Positions 19,100 through 28,121 of a DNA stretch of 64,000 nt are shown piece by piece; the stretch's first letter is position 1, and each line of letters begins with the position of its first letter. The stretch covers positions 62,001 to 126,000 of the forward strand of contig BBDR01000010.1 of NCBI GenBank assembly GCA_001312405.1. The letters run 5' to 3'. The notes beneath the pieces were generated by a model, which worked only from the letters and a program-made list of their open reading frames with translations, was not told where the DNA came from and searched no databases. The position numbers were made by a program, and so were the translations under genes. The DNA comes from Clostridium sp. NkU-1. Lineage in GTDB: Bacteria > Bacillota_A > Clostridia > Lachnospirales > Lachnospiraceae.

Positions 19100-20041
19100 G
19101 CTTTCTTCTCCGGAAAATTCTTGTTAAGAAATGCTCTCCAGTCAAACACAGCCTCAACAGAAGCAATGCCCACCTGGATCATATCATCGTCCGGCTCCTT
19201 GGTGGTCAACCCCTGCATCCACATGCCAGGACGGCTTAATAAATCCACCAGCTTTGAATCACTGCGTCCTGCCAGGCGCAAAAATTCATAAGATACTCCG
19301 GCGATCACCGGAATCAGTACGATCCTGCTGAGAACCCGAAGGGGCAGAGTTTCCACTCTCACCACCATGAAAAACAGAATACTGATGATCATAACAATCA
19401 GCAGAAAGCTGGTTCCGCAGCGTTTATGTTCCTTGGAACTGCTTCTGACATTATCCACAGTAAGCGGGAGGCCGTGCTCCAGGCAGTTGATGCACTTATG
19501 TTCTGCTCCATGATACATAAAGGTCCGCCGGATATCCTCCATGCGCGAAACCAGACCAATGTAAGCAATAAAAATTCCGATACGGAGCACACCTTCCAGA
19601 ATGGCCATAACCGTCTGGGATTTAATATAATTTTTAAATATGTTGGCGAGAAACATGGGAAATACCATGAAAATCAGAATAGCCATTACCACGGAAAATG
19701 CCATGACCATGCTCATCAATGCCTTTTCCATCTTTTCTCCAAACAGCCGTTCCAACAGTTTTTCAAATCTGGAAGGCTCCAAATCCTCCTCATCGTCCTC
19801 AAAAAAGCTGGCCGAAAAGGTCAAAGCCCTCATACCTAACACCATGGAATCAACAAAGCTGAATATTCCTCTGATAAAAGGCAGGGAAAAAAGCTTCACC
19901 TTTTCTCCCATGCTAACATAATTATCTTTTTTTTACTTCAATGGTTCCGTCCGGCTTGCGGACTGCTGTGGCATACTCATCCCCGTTTTTCATCATAACG
20001 CCTTCAATCACGGCCTGTCCGCCGATTCCTGAATACTTCAT
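19096..20041 (-). CDS. DUF1385 membrane protein (frameshifted)
   Basis: About 314 residues starting MKYSGIGGQAVIEGVMMKNG, the hallmark of DUF1385, with later YHGAEHKCINCLEHGLPLTV and SSKEHKRCGTSFLLIVMIIS. Four to five hydrophobic segments place it in the membrane. Its function is unknown, though it is almost always found beside prmC-prfA in Clostridia. The break at about 19928-19935 is a run of eight A that should be seven. I take the ATG at 20041 as the start; the reading frame is open to 20239 but that extension has no family match and contains the end of repeat copy 4's neighbourhood. Confidence 0.88.
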
Positions 20042-20216
20042 ACGCCAAACCACCTCTCTGTTTAAAATGGAAGCTTTACACTTGTTCAAATCCCAAAAAG
20101 GCTGAGCTAAAGTGTTTCCACCAAACTCAACCTTTTCTTTGCCCCTGATATAATAAGGAAGTTCCATGCGTCCAATGAGCACATAGAACGGCTGATTTCC
20201 TGAATTCATGAAGGAA

Positions 20217-20244
20217 GTCCGATTTACCTGGCGGCTCATCGAAC
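20217..20244 (-). repeat. Intercistronic 28-nt hairpin element, copy 4 (rpmE-DUF1385 gap)
   Basis: On the minus strand it reads GTTCGAT, a 14-base loop (GAGCCGCCAGGTAA) and ATCGGAC, a 7-bp stem with one G-T pair. It is followed by TTCC and lies between rpmE and the DUF1385 gene. The flanks also share GAATTTAG with copy 1. See the three copies at 55653, 57255 and 60160. Confidence 0.8.
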
Positions 20245-20294
20245 AAATAATTTACTAAATTCAGGCTGCACAACCCTTGCCTTCAATAAGTAAA

Positions 20295-20504
20295 TTATGC
20301 CTCAGCCTTAACGCCATATTTACGATTGAATTTATCAATACGTCCACGAGCGGAAGCAGCCTTCTGCTGACCGGTGTAGAATGAATGGCATTTAGAACAA
20401 ACCTCTACGTGGATATCTTCCTTTGTAGAACCAGTTACGAATTCATTACCACAGTTGCAAACAACTTTTGCCTGATAGTAATTTGGATGGATTCCCTCTT
20501 TCAT
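20295..20504 (-). CDS. rpmE: 50S ribosomal protein L31
   Basis: A 69-residue protein beginning [20 protein letters not shown]. The zinc-binding cysteines are in CNCG and in [13 protein letters not shown], so this is the zinc-bearing (C+) form. The ATG at 20504 follows GAGGTG; an in-frame ATG three codons earlier is less well placed. It lies between rho and the DUF1385 gene. Confidence 0.96.
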   Translation of the reverse strand: MKEGIHPNYYQAKVVCNCGNEFVTGSTKEDIHVEVCSKCHSFYTGQQKAASARGRIDKFNRKYGVKAEA

Positions 20505-20639
20505 GATTTTCACCTCACATACTTTGATTTCTATTAAATCGCAGTCCGTAAACCGACTTTGTCTAATAAACAGCTTACATAGTATAACATAGAAATTTTT
20601 TTAATGCAAGTATTTATTTCTATAAAAAACCCGTATTCT

Positions 20640-22265
20640 CTAGAAAAAGCGCATTTTTTTGGAGGTTTCCACGAATTCCCTGTTGTTTCTTGTCCTTGAG
20701 AATAAGTCCAGTATTTTCTCCACAGCATCTTCCGGTTTCAGGGTATTGGTAGCCTTCCGGACGATGTCAACCGCTTCTGCTTCTTCCCTGGTAAGCAGCA
20801 GGTCATCCCTTCTGGTACCGGATTTAAGAATGTCAATGGCAGGGAAAATTCTCTTCTCAGACAGCTTCCGGTCGAGAACCAGTTCCATGTTGCCGGTACC
20901 CTTAAATTCCTCATAAATAACGTCATCCATACGGCTGCCCGTTTCCACAAGAGCGGTGGCAAGAACGGTTAAGCTGCCTCCCTCTCTCATATTTCTGGCT
21001 GCACCGAAGAAACGCTTGGGCATATGAAGGGCTGCCGGATCCAAACCGCCGGATAAGGTACGGCCGCTGGGAGCCACCGTTAAGTTATAAGCTCTTGCCA
21101 GACGGGTAATGCTGTCTAACAGGATCACCACATCCCGGCCATGCTCAACAAGGCGCTTGGCCCTTTCGATCACCATTTCCGATACTCTCTTATGGCGGTC
21201 CGGCAGCTCGTCAAAGGTGGAATAGAGCACTTCCACGTTATTTCCGGTAATGGATTCCTTAATATCTGTAACCTCCTCAGGACGCTCATCAATCAATAGA
21301 ATCATGAGATGGATCTCCGGGTGGTTTACGGTTATGGCCTTTGCCACCTCCTTAAGCAGGGTGGTTTTACCTGCCTTTGGCGGGGATACGATCATACCTC
21401 TCTGCCCCTTTCCAATGGGAGCTAAAAGATCCAGGACACGCATGGCAGTGGTATTTTTCCCTCCATGTGTCTCCATATGAAGTCTTTCATCCGGGAATAT
21501 CGGGATCATATTTTCAAAGTTAGGACGCGTTCCGCCGCACTGGTGGGGTAGCCGTTGATGTTCTTTACATATAGGAGGGCAGCAAACTTTTCCGCAGCCG
21601 TTTTCACTCTGCGGCTTCCGTGAATGATGTCTCCTGTTTTCATGTTAAACCGGCGGATCTGGGAAGGTGCCACATAGACGTCATTTTCACCTGGAAGATA
21701 GTTTTCACAGCGGATAAAGCCAAAGCCATCAGGCATGACCTCTAAAATTCCATGAGCCTCGATACCGCTGTCTAATTCCTGCAGTTCAGGACTTGGCTGA
21801 AAATCTCCTCTTGGCTCTTCCGTAATTGATTCCGGCCTTGCCTCATTTCTGGAAGAAGGCTCCGGGCTGTTTCCCTGTGAAGGACGGTAGCCTGAGGTCC
21901 TTTGCTGTCCTTCCGGACGATAGGAACGGACAACGGTCTTCCTTTGGTTTCCGCCCGTTGACTGCATCTGCTGATCCATATTCATCTGTCCCTGCTGGCT
22001 TGCCGTATCCGGCTGAGGCTGGGCCTGAGTCGTCGGCTGGGGCTGAGCGGCCGGCTGGGGCGTAACAGGCTTAGAAACCTCTTTTTTTTACTGCCTCCGC
22101 CTTCTCTGCTGAAACATTCCCCGGCGAAGCAGGAGGCTCCTCTCCCTTTTCGCAAAGTAAATCTATAATTTCAGCTTTTCGCATGGAGCTGCATCCCTTG
22201 ATTCCCTGGGCTTTGGCGAGCTCCTTTAATTCTGCTAACGGCAATGTTTGTAATTTTTCACGCAT
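20640..22265 (-). CDS. rho: Transcription termination factor Rho with long linker (two frameshifts)
   Basis: About 542 residues after repair. The N-terminal Rho domain starts [24 protein letters not shown]-rich low-complexity linker of about 110 residues follows ([18 protein letters not shown] and a part with [16 protein letters not shown]). Then come the RNA-binding domain ([20 protein letters not shown]) and the ATPase with Walker [19 protein letters not shown] and [15 protein letters not shown]. It ends transcripts at rut sites as a hexamer. Breaks are at about 22082-22089 (eight A that should be seven) and about 21528 (one G lost before [17 protein letters not shown]). AAGGAG precedes the ATG at 22265. 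Confidence 0.93.
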
Positions 22266-22343
22266 ATTATTCTCCTTCATGATTCCTTATAACAGTTGTT
22301 TCGTAATCTTGGGAATGCTTCACGATAGAATATCGCAACAGAT

Positions 22344-22365
22344 GGCCGGAAATGTCATTCCGGCC
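22344..22365. repeat. 8-bp palindromic hairpin in the rarA-rho gap
   Basis: GGCCGGAA and TTCCGGCC flank a 6-base loop, between the rarA stop and the rho start. There is no T-run on the minus strand, so it is more likely a leader structure of rho than a terminator. Confidence 0.5.
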
Positions 22366-22428
22366 CAAATCATGTTAAATCAGTCGTACGATACGCCTAT
22401 TATATACCTTAATATTAAAAAAGAAAAG

Positions 22429-23748
22429 TTATTTTTTTCAGTTCCCTCAAGTGCTCTTTGATTTTAAGCTCATAGCCATTTTCCGTGGGATGGTAGAATG
22501 TCATACCTTCCATCCCATCCGGCAGATACTGCTGTTTCACATAATTTCCCGTATAATCATGGGCATAAAGATAGCCCTGCCCATGGCCCAGCTTCGCCGC
22601 TCCCTTATAATGGGAATCCTGTAAATGAACCGGTACAGGCATGGTTTTCTGGTTCCGCACCGTATCCAGTGCCTCAAACACCGCCATACAGGCCGCATTG
22701 CTCTTAGGTGCCGAAGCCACATAGGTGACCGCTTCCGCCAGAATGATCTGGGCTTCCGGAAGCCCGATCCTCTCCGCTGCCTGGGCTGCGGCCACTGCCA
22801 CAACAAGAGCCTGGGGATCCGCATTTCCTACATCCTCTGCAGCGCAGATCATGATCCTTCTGGCAATGAACTTCATATCCTCTCCAGCATATAACATCCT
22901 TGCCAGATAGTAAACAGCCGCATCCGGATCCGATCCCCGCATGCTCTTTATAAAGGCGGATATGGTATCGTAATGATTATCCCCTGTCTTATCATAGCGC
23001 ACCACCCGCTTTTGGATGCATTCCTCGGCCACCTGGAGACTGATATGGATTTTTCCATCTGACGGATCCCGGTCCGTGGTCATGACTCCAAGCTCTACCG
23101 CATTTAAAGCGGCCCTGGCATCTCCATTGGAAACATCCGCCAGAAATTCTTCCGCGTCCTCGTCAATCACTGCGTTATAGGAGCCCATTCCCTTCTCCCG
23201 GTCATATACTGCCCGGTGGATCAGTTTCCTGATATCCTCCTTTTCCAGGGACTTTAACTCAAATACCCTGGATCTGGAAAGAAGTGCGCCATTTACCTCA
23301 AAATAAGGATTTTCTGTGGTGGCTCCAATGAGAGTCAGGTCCCATCCTCCACAAATGGAAGAAGATAATCCTGCTGCCCTTTGTTAAAACGATGAATCTC
23401 ATCCACGAACAAAATGGTCTTTTTGCCATACATTCCCAGGGAGTCCCTGGCTTCCTTTACGATCTCTTCCATGTCCTTTTTTTCCGGCTACCGTGGCGTT
23501 GATCTGCTTAAAATCCCCGCTGGTGGTATTGGCAATCACCCTTGCCAGGGTGGTTTTTCCGGTTCCCGGAGGGCCGTAGAAAATCACAGAACCCAGCTTG
23601 TCAGCCTTAATGGCCCGGTAAAGCAGTTTATCCCTGCCAATGATATGCTGCTGCCCCACTACCTCGTCAAGTGTTGACGGCCGAAGCTTGATGCAAGGGG
23701 GGACTCATTTTTCATGGTATTTTCCCTCATATAATCAAATAAATCCAT
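22429..23748 (-). CDS. rarA: RarA/MgsA replication-associated recombination ATPase (several frameshifts)
   Basis: About 440 residues. It starts [20 protein letters not shown] and the AAA module has Walker [19 protein letters not shown], Walker [15 protein letters not shown] and a sensor in the [10 protein letters not shown] region. The C-terminal tetramerisation part includes [20 protein letters not shown] and [20 protein letters not shown]. It acts at stalled forks. Breaks are at about 23690 (AAA read as AA), about 23478 (seven A for six), about 23345 (CCC read as CC) and about 22432 (seven A for six, after which the stop TAA at 22429-22431 ends the protein at RELKK). All parts are present. 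Confidence 0.9.
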
Positions 23749-23897
23749 TCTTATTCTCCCGTATCCTGAAATCCCTTGGAGAAGGACTTCTTGCGGCTTA
23801 TCCTGTAAGAAGCCTTCCGGCTGTAACAAGAGTATAGCCCTGCTTTGATAAAGTGTCAATGATATCCCGTATTCTCCCGCCTTCTTAAGGGAACGTT

Positions 23898-24876
23898 TTA
23901 TAATTCTTCCGGATACTTCATATTCCAGTCATTCCGTATTCTTGTCATCGTGTTCATGACATCTGCCGTATATTCCAGCCGCATTACGTCAGGTTCTCCG
24001 GAAACTGCTTTCTCCATATCCAGGATCTCATACAACAGGGCATCATCGGTGTTTCCTGCTTCAATCACCTCCCGGCGATTATCCTCCGTATAAGTGATCA
24101 CCGCCTTATCAGCTGGGATATTCATAAATTTCTATATAGCCTTTGTCAAAAGCCACTGTTCCCCGCTTTGGCTGCTTCGCGTGCAGGGACAGGGAAATGG
24201 AGGCCATTTCCTGCTGATTGTTCATGAGCAGGATTCCCGCCTGTTCATCCACACCGCTGGGGGCAAGCTTTACCTGTGACAGGATCTGATCCGGTGCCTC
24301 TGTCATAAACCATCTTGCAAAGGAAAGGGCGTATACCCCGATATCCAGCAGTGCCCCGCCGGCAAGACTGGGACTAAAAAACCTGTTTTTCATATTATAA
24401 TCTTTATAGCTTCCAAAATTCATCTGAATAAAGCGCAGAGGCCCCAGTTGACCGCTTTGCACAATTTCCTGCAATTTCTTATATAACGGCATATGATAAA
24501 TGGTCATTGCTTCGGCAAGCACCAGGTTGTTTTTCTCCGCAAGACTGACTGCCTCAGCAAGCTCATCAGAATTCAGCGTGATCGACTTTTCACACAGCAC
24601 GTGCTTCCCATTCTTTAATGCCTCTTTTAAATAAGTAATATGGGTATTATGGGGTGTGGAAATATAAATAATATCCACATCATCATCATGAAACATATCA
24701 AAGACATTATGGTAAACCTTCTCTACCCCATATGTTTCTGCAAATTTAACCGCATTTTCATAAGTTCTGTTTCCAACCCCATACAAAGCTTTCCCCTGCT
24801 TCTTCATGTTTTCTGCCAGCTGCCTGGCAATTTCCCCACAGCCTAATGTTGCCCATCGATACTCTTTCATACTCAA
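23898..24876 (-). CDS. Gfo/Idh/MocA family oxidoreductase, second copy (frameshifted)
   Basis: About 326 residues. It starts MSMKEYRWATLGCGEIARQL, a Rossmann GxGxxA motif, followed by IIYISTPHNTHITYLKEALK and KHVLCEKSITLNSDELAEAV with the conserved EK. The substrate domain has GGALLDIGVYALSFARWFM. It is a paralogue of the protein at 12492-13473 and its substrate is unknown. The break lies near 24120-24125, where GAAATTT should have one A fewer (YIEFMNIPADKAV). It stands alone between rarA and the YhcH gene. Confidence 0.86.
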
Positions 24877-25035
24877 GCCTCCTCAATGGTCATGATATCA
24901 TCATGAACCCGTTATTGCTGCATTGCAATTTCTTCTATATAATGCTTATTATGGACAGTACCTGTTCCTTTGTCAAGTATTGCCGCCAGAGTCTTATGAT
25001 CCGGAACGCTGCATTAGTACTTTGTATACAAAAAC

Positions 25036-25075
25036 CCCTATTTGCTTCGGAATAAAAACTGCCTGGCAAATAGGG
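25036..25075. terminator. Hairpin between YhcH and Gfo/Idh genes
   Basis: The 10-bp arms CCCTATTTGC/GCAAATAGGG surround a 20-base loop. It lies between two minus-strand genes and probably ends the YhcH transcript, although the downstream T-run (TTTTTGTATAC on the minus strand) is weak. Confidence 0.6.
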
Positions 25076-25120
25076 ACTTATAGGAAACTTAACATGGTAT
25101 TACTTTCATAGCCATACTTT

Positions 25121-25594
25121 TTATAATGTATCTACCTTTACTTTCAATATAATTTTCTTCACCGCCTCAGGAGCCCCCATTTGGCAGCCTGGCCGGTGGA
25201 CGTCTTCAGGGAAAAATATAGCATAACAGCCGTCTGTCATGGGAAGCATCAGCTCGTTTACATCTTCCCGCTCTTTGTAAAAAAGCAAATCATTTTCTTT
25301 AAGCAGATCCTCAAGCACTTCTCCATTCCTGTCGTCCGGATAAAATCCTATTAATTCATGGCCGTGCACCATATACTGAACATCAATATATTTTCTGTGC
25401 ACTTCCGGCTTCTTTTCCTCTTTTGGCCCGGTAGTGATTTCATTAATCTGCAGAATTAAATTGTCCCCATCCAAAGGATACTTTCCGTGATGCATATCCG
25501 TTACATCCGTTTCCCTTAAGATTGCCATCGCTTTACGGATTTTTTCCGTATAAGCATTTTCAGTCTCCACTGAACCAATATGTCCGTAAATCAT
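25121..25594 (-). CDS. YhcH/YjgK/YiaL family protein
   Basis: A 157-residue cupin-type protein starting MIYGHIGSVETENAYTEKIR. The family motifs HRKYIDVQYMVHGHELIGFY and FFPEDVHRPGCQMGAPEAVK are present; their histidines bind a metal. Members (EbgC, YhcH) are thought to act on sugars such as sialic-acid derivatives or beta-galactosides. The ATG at 25594 follows AAGGAAGGGG. A palindromic operator lies just upstream and a LacI gene 270 bp further, so sugar-controlled expression is likely. Confidence 0.85.
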   Translation of the reverse strand: MIYGHIGSVETENAYTEKIRKAMAILRETDVTDMHHGKYPLDGDNLILQINEITTGPKEEKKPEVHRKYIDVQYMVHGHELIGFYPDDRNGEVLEDLLKENDLLFYKEREDVNELMLPMTDGCYAIFFPEDVHRPGCQMGAPEAVKKIILKVKVDTL

Positions 25595-25612
25595 AAATGT
25601 TCCCCTTCCTTT

Positions 25613-25624
25613 GCAATCGATTGC
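25613..25624. promoter_or_regulatory. LacI-type operator 1
   Basis: A perfect 12-bp palindrome GCAATCGATTGC sits 18 bp before the YhcH start codon. It has the central CG of LacI-family sites. Confidence 0.7.
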
Positions 25625-25752
25625 GTAACTCCTAATTAGGATATCAGGTTTTTTCCTGGGAATCAATCATATTAATTGCTAAATTCTTTTATATCCTTTT
25701 GTGGGTTTTTAACATAAGTATTCTAACGGCTTATGAAATAAGTTTTTCCTTT

Positions 25753-25764
25753 GTAATGGATTGC
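25753..25764. promoter_or_regulatory. LacI-type operator 2 (imperfect)
   Basis: GTAATGGATTGC matches operator 1 at ten of twelve positions and lies 128 bp further upstream, in the gap between the YhcH and LacI genes. Two spaced sites would allow looping by a LacI-type dimer pair. Confidence 0.55.
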
Positions 25765-25867
25765 TTAAAGGAGGGAATTTATACCGCAGGTAAAAACTGG
25801 AGTATACCGTGACTCTTGTAAAGAGATCGCTGTTTTTTTAATCCACTTGAAGATTCCTATTAGCTTT

Positions 25868-26878
25868 TCAGGTGCTTTCTCTTTGAATAATATCGGTAGA
25901 TAATTTCATCTCATGCAGCATAGTCTTCCCTTCAAACGCTTCCAGCAAAATCCGGGAGGCATTCTGGCAAACCTCTACCAGTTTGTTGTCTAAGGTCGTC
26001 AGTTTTGGTGTGCAGACTTTTCCGTACAGGGAGTTATCCACTCCTATTACTGCGATCTGGTCCGGGACAGCAATACCTGTTTCATAACACATCTGCAGCC
26101 CTCCCACAGCCAATAAATCGATGGAATATATAATCCCGTTTACCTCCGGATACTTCATAATGATTTCTTTTGTTACCTGTCTTCCTCTTTCAATGGTATG
26201 TTCCGGAGCTGTATCACCGTCTGTTGCATAGTAAATAAACTCTTCATAGTCTCCAAGGCCATGTTTTCCAAGGCCCTTCTTAAATCCCTGCATTTTGCCG
26301 TTGTTCGAAGGTGTTATGGAGTCCACGGCAAAAGCCAGATTACGGCACCCTTTATTCACAAGCAGATCCACACATTCCTCTACTCCCCGTTCTTCATCCA
26401 CCAGGATCCCCCGTACATTTGACAGATTCAGGGAACCATTTACCAGCACAATGGGGACATCTGGCAAATGCTCCTTTATGCTCTTCTCTACCTCAAGTGT
26501 TCCAAACATGGATCCGATCAGAATAGCTCCATCTACTCTTCTCTGCTCCAGGATTTTAATATATTCTGCTTTTCTTACCGAAGTCATTCCAGTGCTGAGA
26601 GTAATGCAGGTATATCCCCTTTTGGTCATCTCCTGCTCAATGATATAGGCAGATTCCGTGTGATGAGAGATGCGGATGTCCTCAATCAGAATTCCCACAA
26701 TTTTTGAGGATTGGGTCACAAGGCCACGGGCTGCTTCATTGGGAGAATAATTATACTCTTTTAGAAGTTCTCTTATCCGTTCTTTTGTCGCCTCACCGAC
26801 TCCCGGTTTATCATTGATTACGCGGGAAACCGTGCTGGCAGAAACTCCTGCTTTTTTTGCAATATCATAAATTGTCAT
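25868..26878 (-). CDS. LacI family transcriptional regulator
   Basis: A 336-residue protein. The helix-turn-helix is MTIYDIAKKAGVSASTVSRV INDKPGV, followed by the hinge segment YSPNEAARGL and a periplasmic-binding-like sensor domain (IVGILIEDIRISHHTESAYI, then IAVIGVDNSLYGKVCTPKLT). Such regulators release DNA when a sugar is bound. GAGGTGAG precedes the ATG. Its place upstream of the YhcH gene and the two sites between them suggest it controls that gene and perhaps itself. Confidence 0.92.
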   Translation of the reverse strand: MTIYDIAKKAGVSASTVSRVINDKPGVGEATKERIRELLKEYNYSPNEAARGLVTQSSKIVGILIEDIRISHHTESAYIIEQEMTKRGYTCITLSTGMTSVRKAEYIKILEQRRVDGAILIGSMFGTLEVEKSIKEHLPDVPIVLVNGSLNLSNVRGILVDEERGVEECVDLLVNKGCRNLAFAVDSITPSNNGKMQGFKKGLGKHGLGDYEEFIYYATDGDTAPEHTIERGRQVTKEIIMKYPEVNGIIYSIDLLAVGGLQMCYETGIAVPDQIAVIGVDNSLYGKVCTPKLTTLDNKLVEVCQNASRILLEAFEGKTMLHEMKLSTDIIQREST

Positions 26879-26939
26879 GGACTCACCTCTTTTTAGTGGA
26901 ATAGGTTTGTATTTATACTAGCATCACAATTGGTAATAT

Positions 26940-28121
26940 TCAATAATAGATTCTTATGAAATGCTGGATCTGTGTTGCCTGAACTTTGGTTGTCATTGTA
27001 AGGCAGTAAGACGGTGCTGAAACAGTCTGGCCCTTTTTGGGGGATCTTATTTTCTTTGTCCGTGATTTTCTGTATCCCGTTTCTTTTCTGTTCCTTTTTT
27101 TAATGATGATCAGTAATATAAGCATGATAAATAAGATTGTAAGGATTGCTAAAGTAACGGAATTTGTCAGCAGCCATTTTAAGAAATTCCAGAATCCAAT
27201 TTTGCCCTGCCGTTTGTAGATAGCAGTTGCCTGCTTTCGGTAAATGGGCTGGCCTGTTTGATTTTCTGCTCCTGCTTCAATATAAGTTCCGTGGAAAACA
27301 TTGGCATCTATGGACGGGAAGGTGACCTCCCCTCCATAAGTTCCCCAGATATCTTTCACCAGCTTCCGGCCGTAAGCAGTTGCTCTCCGGATCACCTCTC
27401 CCTCTTTTTCCACAGGCTCCCATTCCACTGGATCCTGGTAATTTTGTAGTATTGGGGCGGCAAATTCAAATAATCCAGAAACTGATCGCCATGGTCTATT
27501 AAAGGGGAACGATTAGATATTTCAATCTGGCCCAGCATGTATGAATCCGCATCATATCCGGTAACTGTAATGGGAAATGTAAAATTATAATCCCAGTAAG
27601 TACTTTGCTCCCTGTAAGCAACCGCAGGAAGTTTTGCCTTTAATTCCTGTTTTAAATCCTCATTTATTACCTTGACTTCCGCATCTTCCGGAAGAGTATC
27701 TATGTATTCCACTCCTTTGTACAGTATGGACGCTTCTGAATATTTCGTAGTTTCTTCCGTGATTACCTTTGTGATCTCACTGGTTTTCAAAGTATATTTT
27801 TTTTCCGTTTCTCTCTATTGTTTCTTCTGGCGCATATTCCTCAATACTTCCAACAAAGGGGGCAGAATCATATGTTGCAATATCACATGGGGCGATTTCT
27901 TCTACTTTATCGATTTGAACAGATTTCAACCGGTAGATAATTCCGTCTTTTTCATAGACATCTTTAAACTGGGATCTTCCGTCTTCCTCTTTTATGGCTG
28001 TCCTATACTCCTTTTTTATTTCAATGAACATTTCTTCCGCATGTACAATCCCAGCGCACCCCAAAACGAGGGGTGCGATAAGGAACATAGCAATAAAACC
28101 TTTCTTATGCTTATTTTTCAT
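26940..28121 (-). CDS. Secreted membrane-anchored protein, partner of the giant adhesin (two frameshifts)
   Basis: About 393 residues after repair. It has a signal peptide (MKNKHKKGFIAMFLIAPLVL then GCAGIVHAEE), an extracellular part rich in beta-strand-like segments (FTFPITVTGYDADSYMLGQI), and a C-terminal membrane segment near residue 330 (VTLAILTILFIMLILLIIIK) followed by a basic tail. I do not recognise a family. Its start overlaps the stop of the giant LPKTG protein by about ten bases, so the two are translated together. The breaks are at about 27797-27804 (eight A for seven) and about 27427 (GGG for GGGG). The signal ends in LGC, so a lipoprotein is possible. Confidence 0.65.

Noticed and set aside
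20042..20239. 66-residue N-terminal extension of the DUF1385 protein
   Set aside because: The family starts at MKYSGIGGQAVIEG, a ribosome binding site precedes the ATG at 20041, and the extension has no family features.
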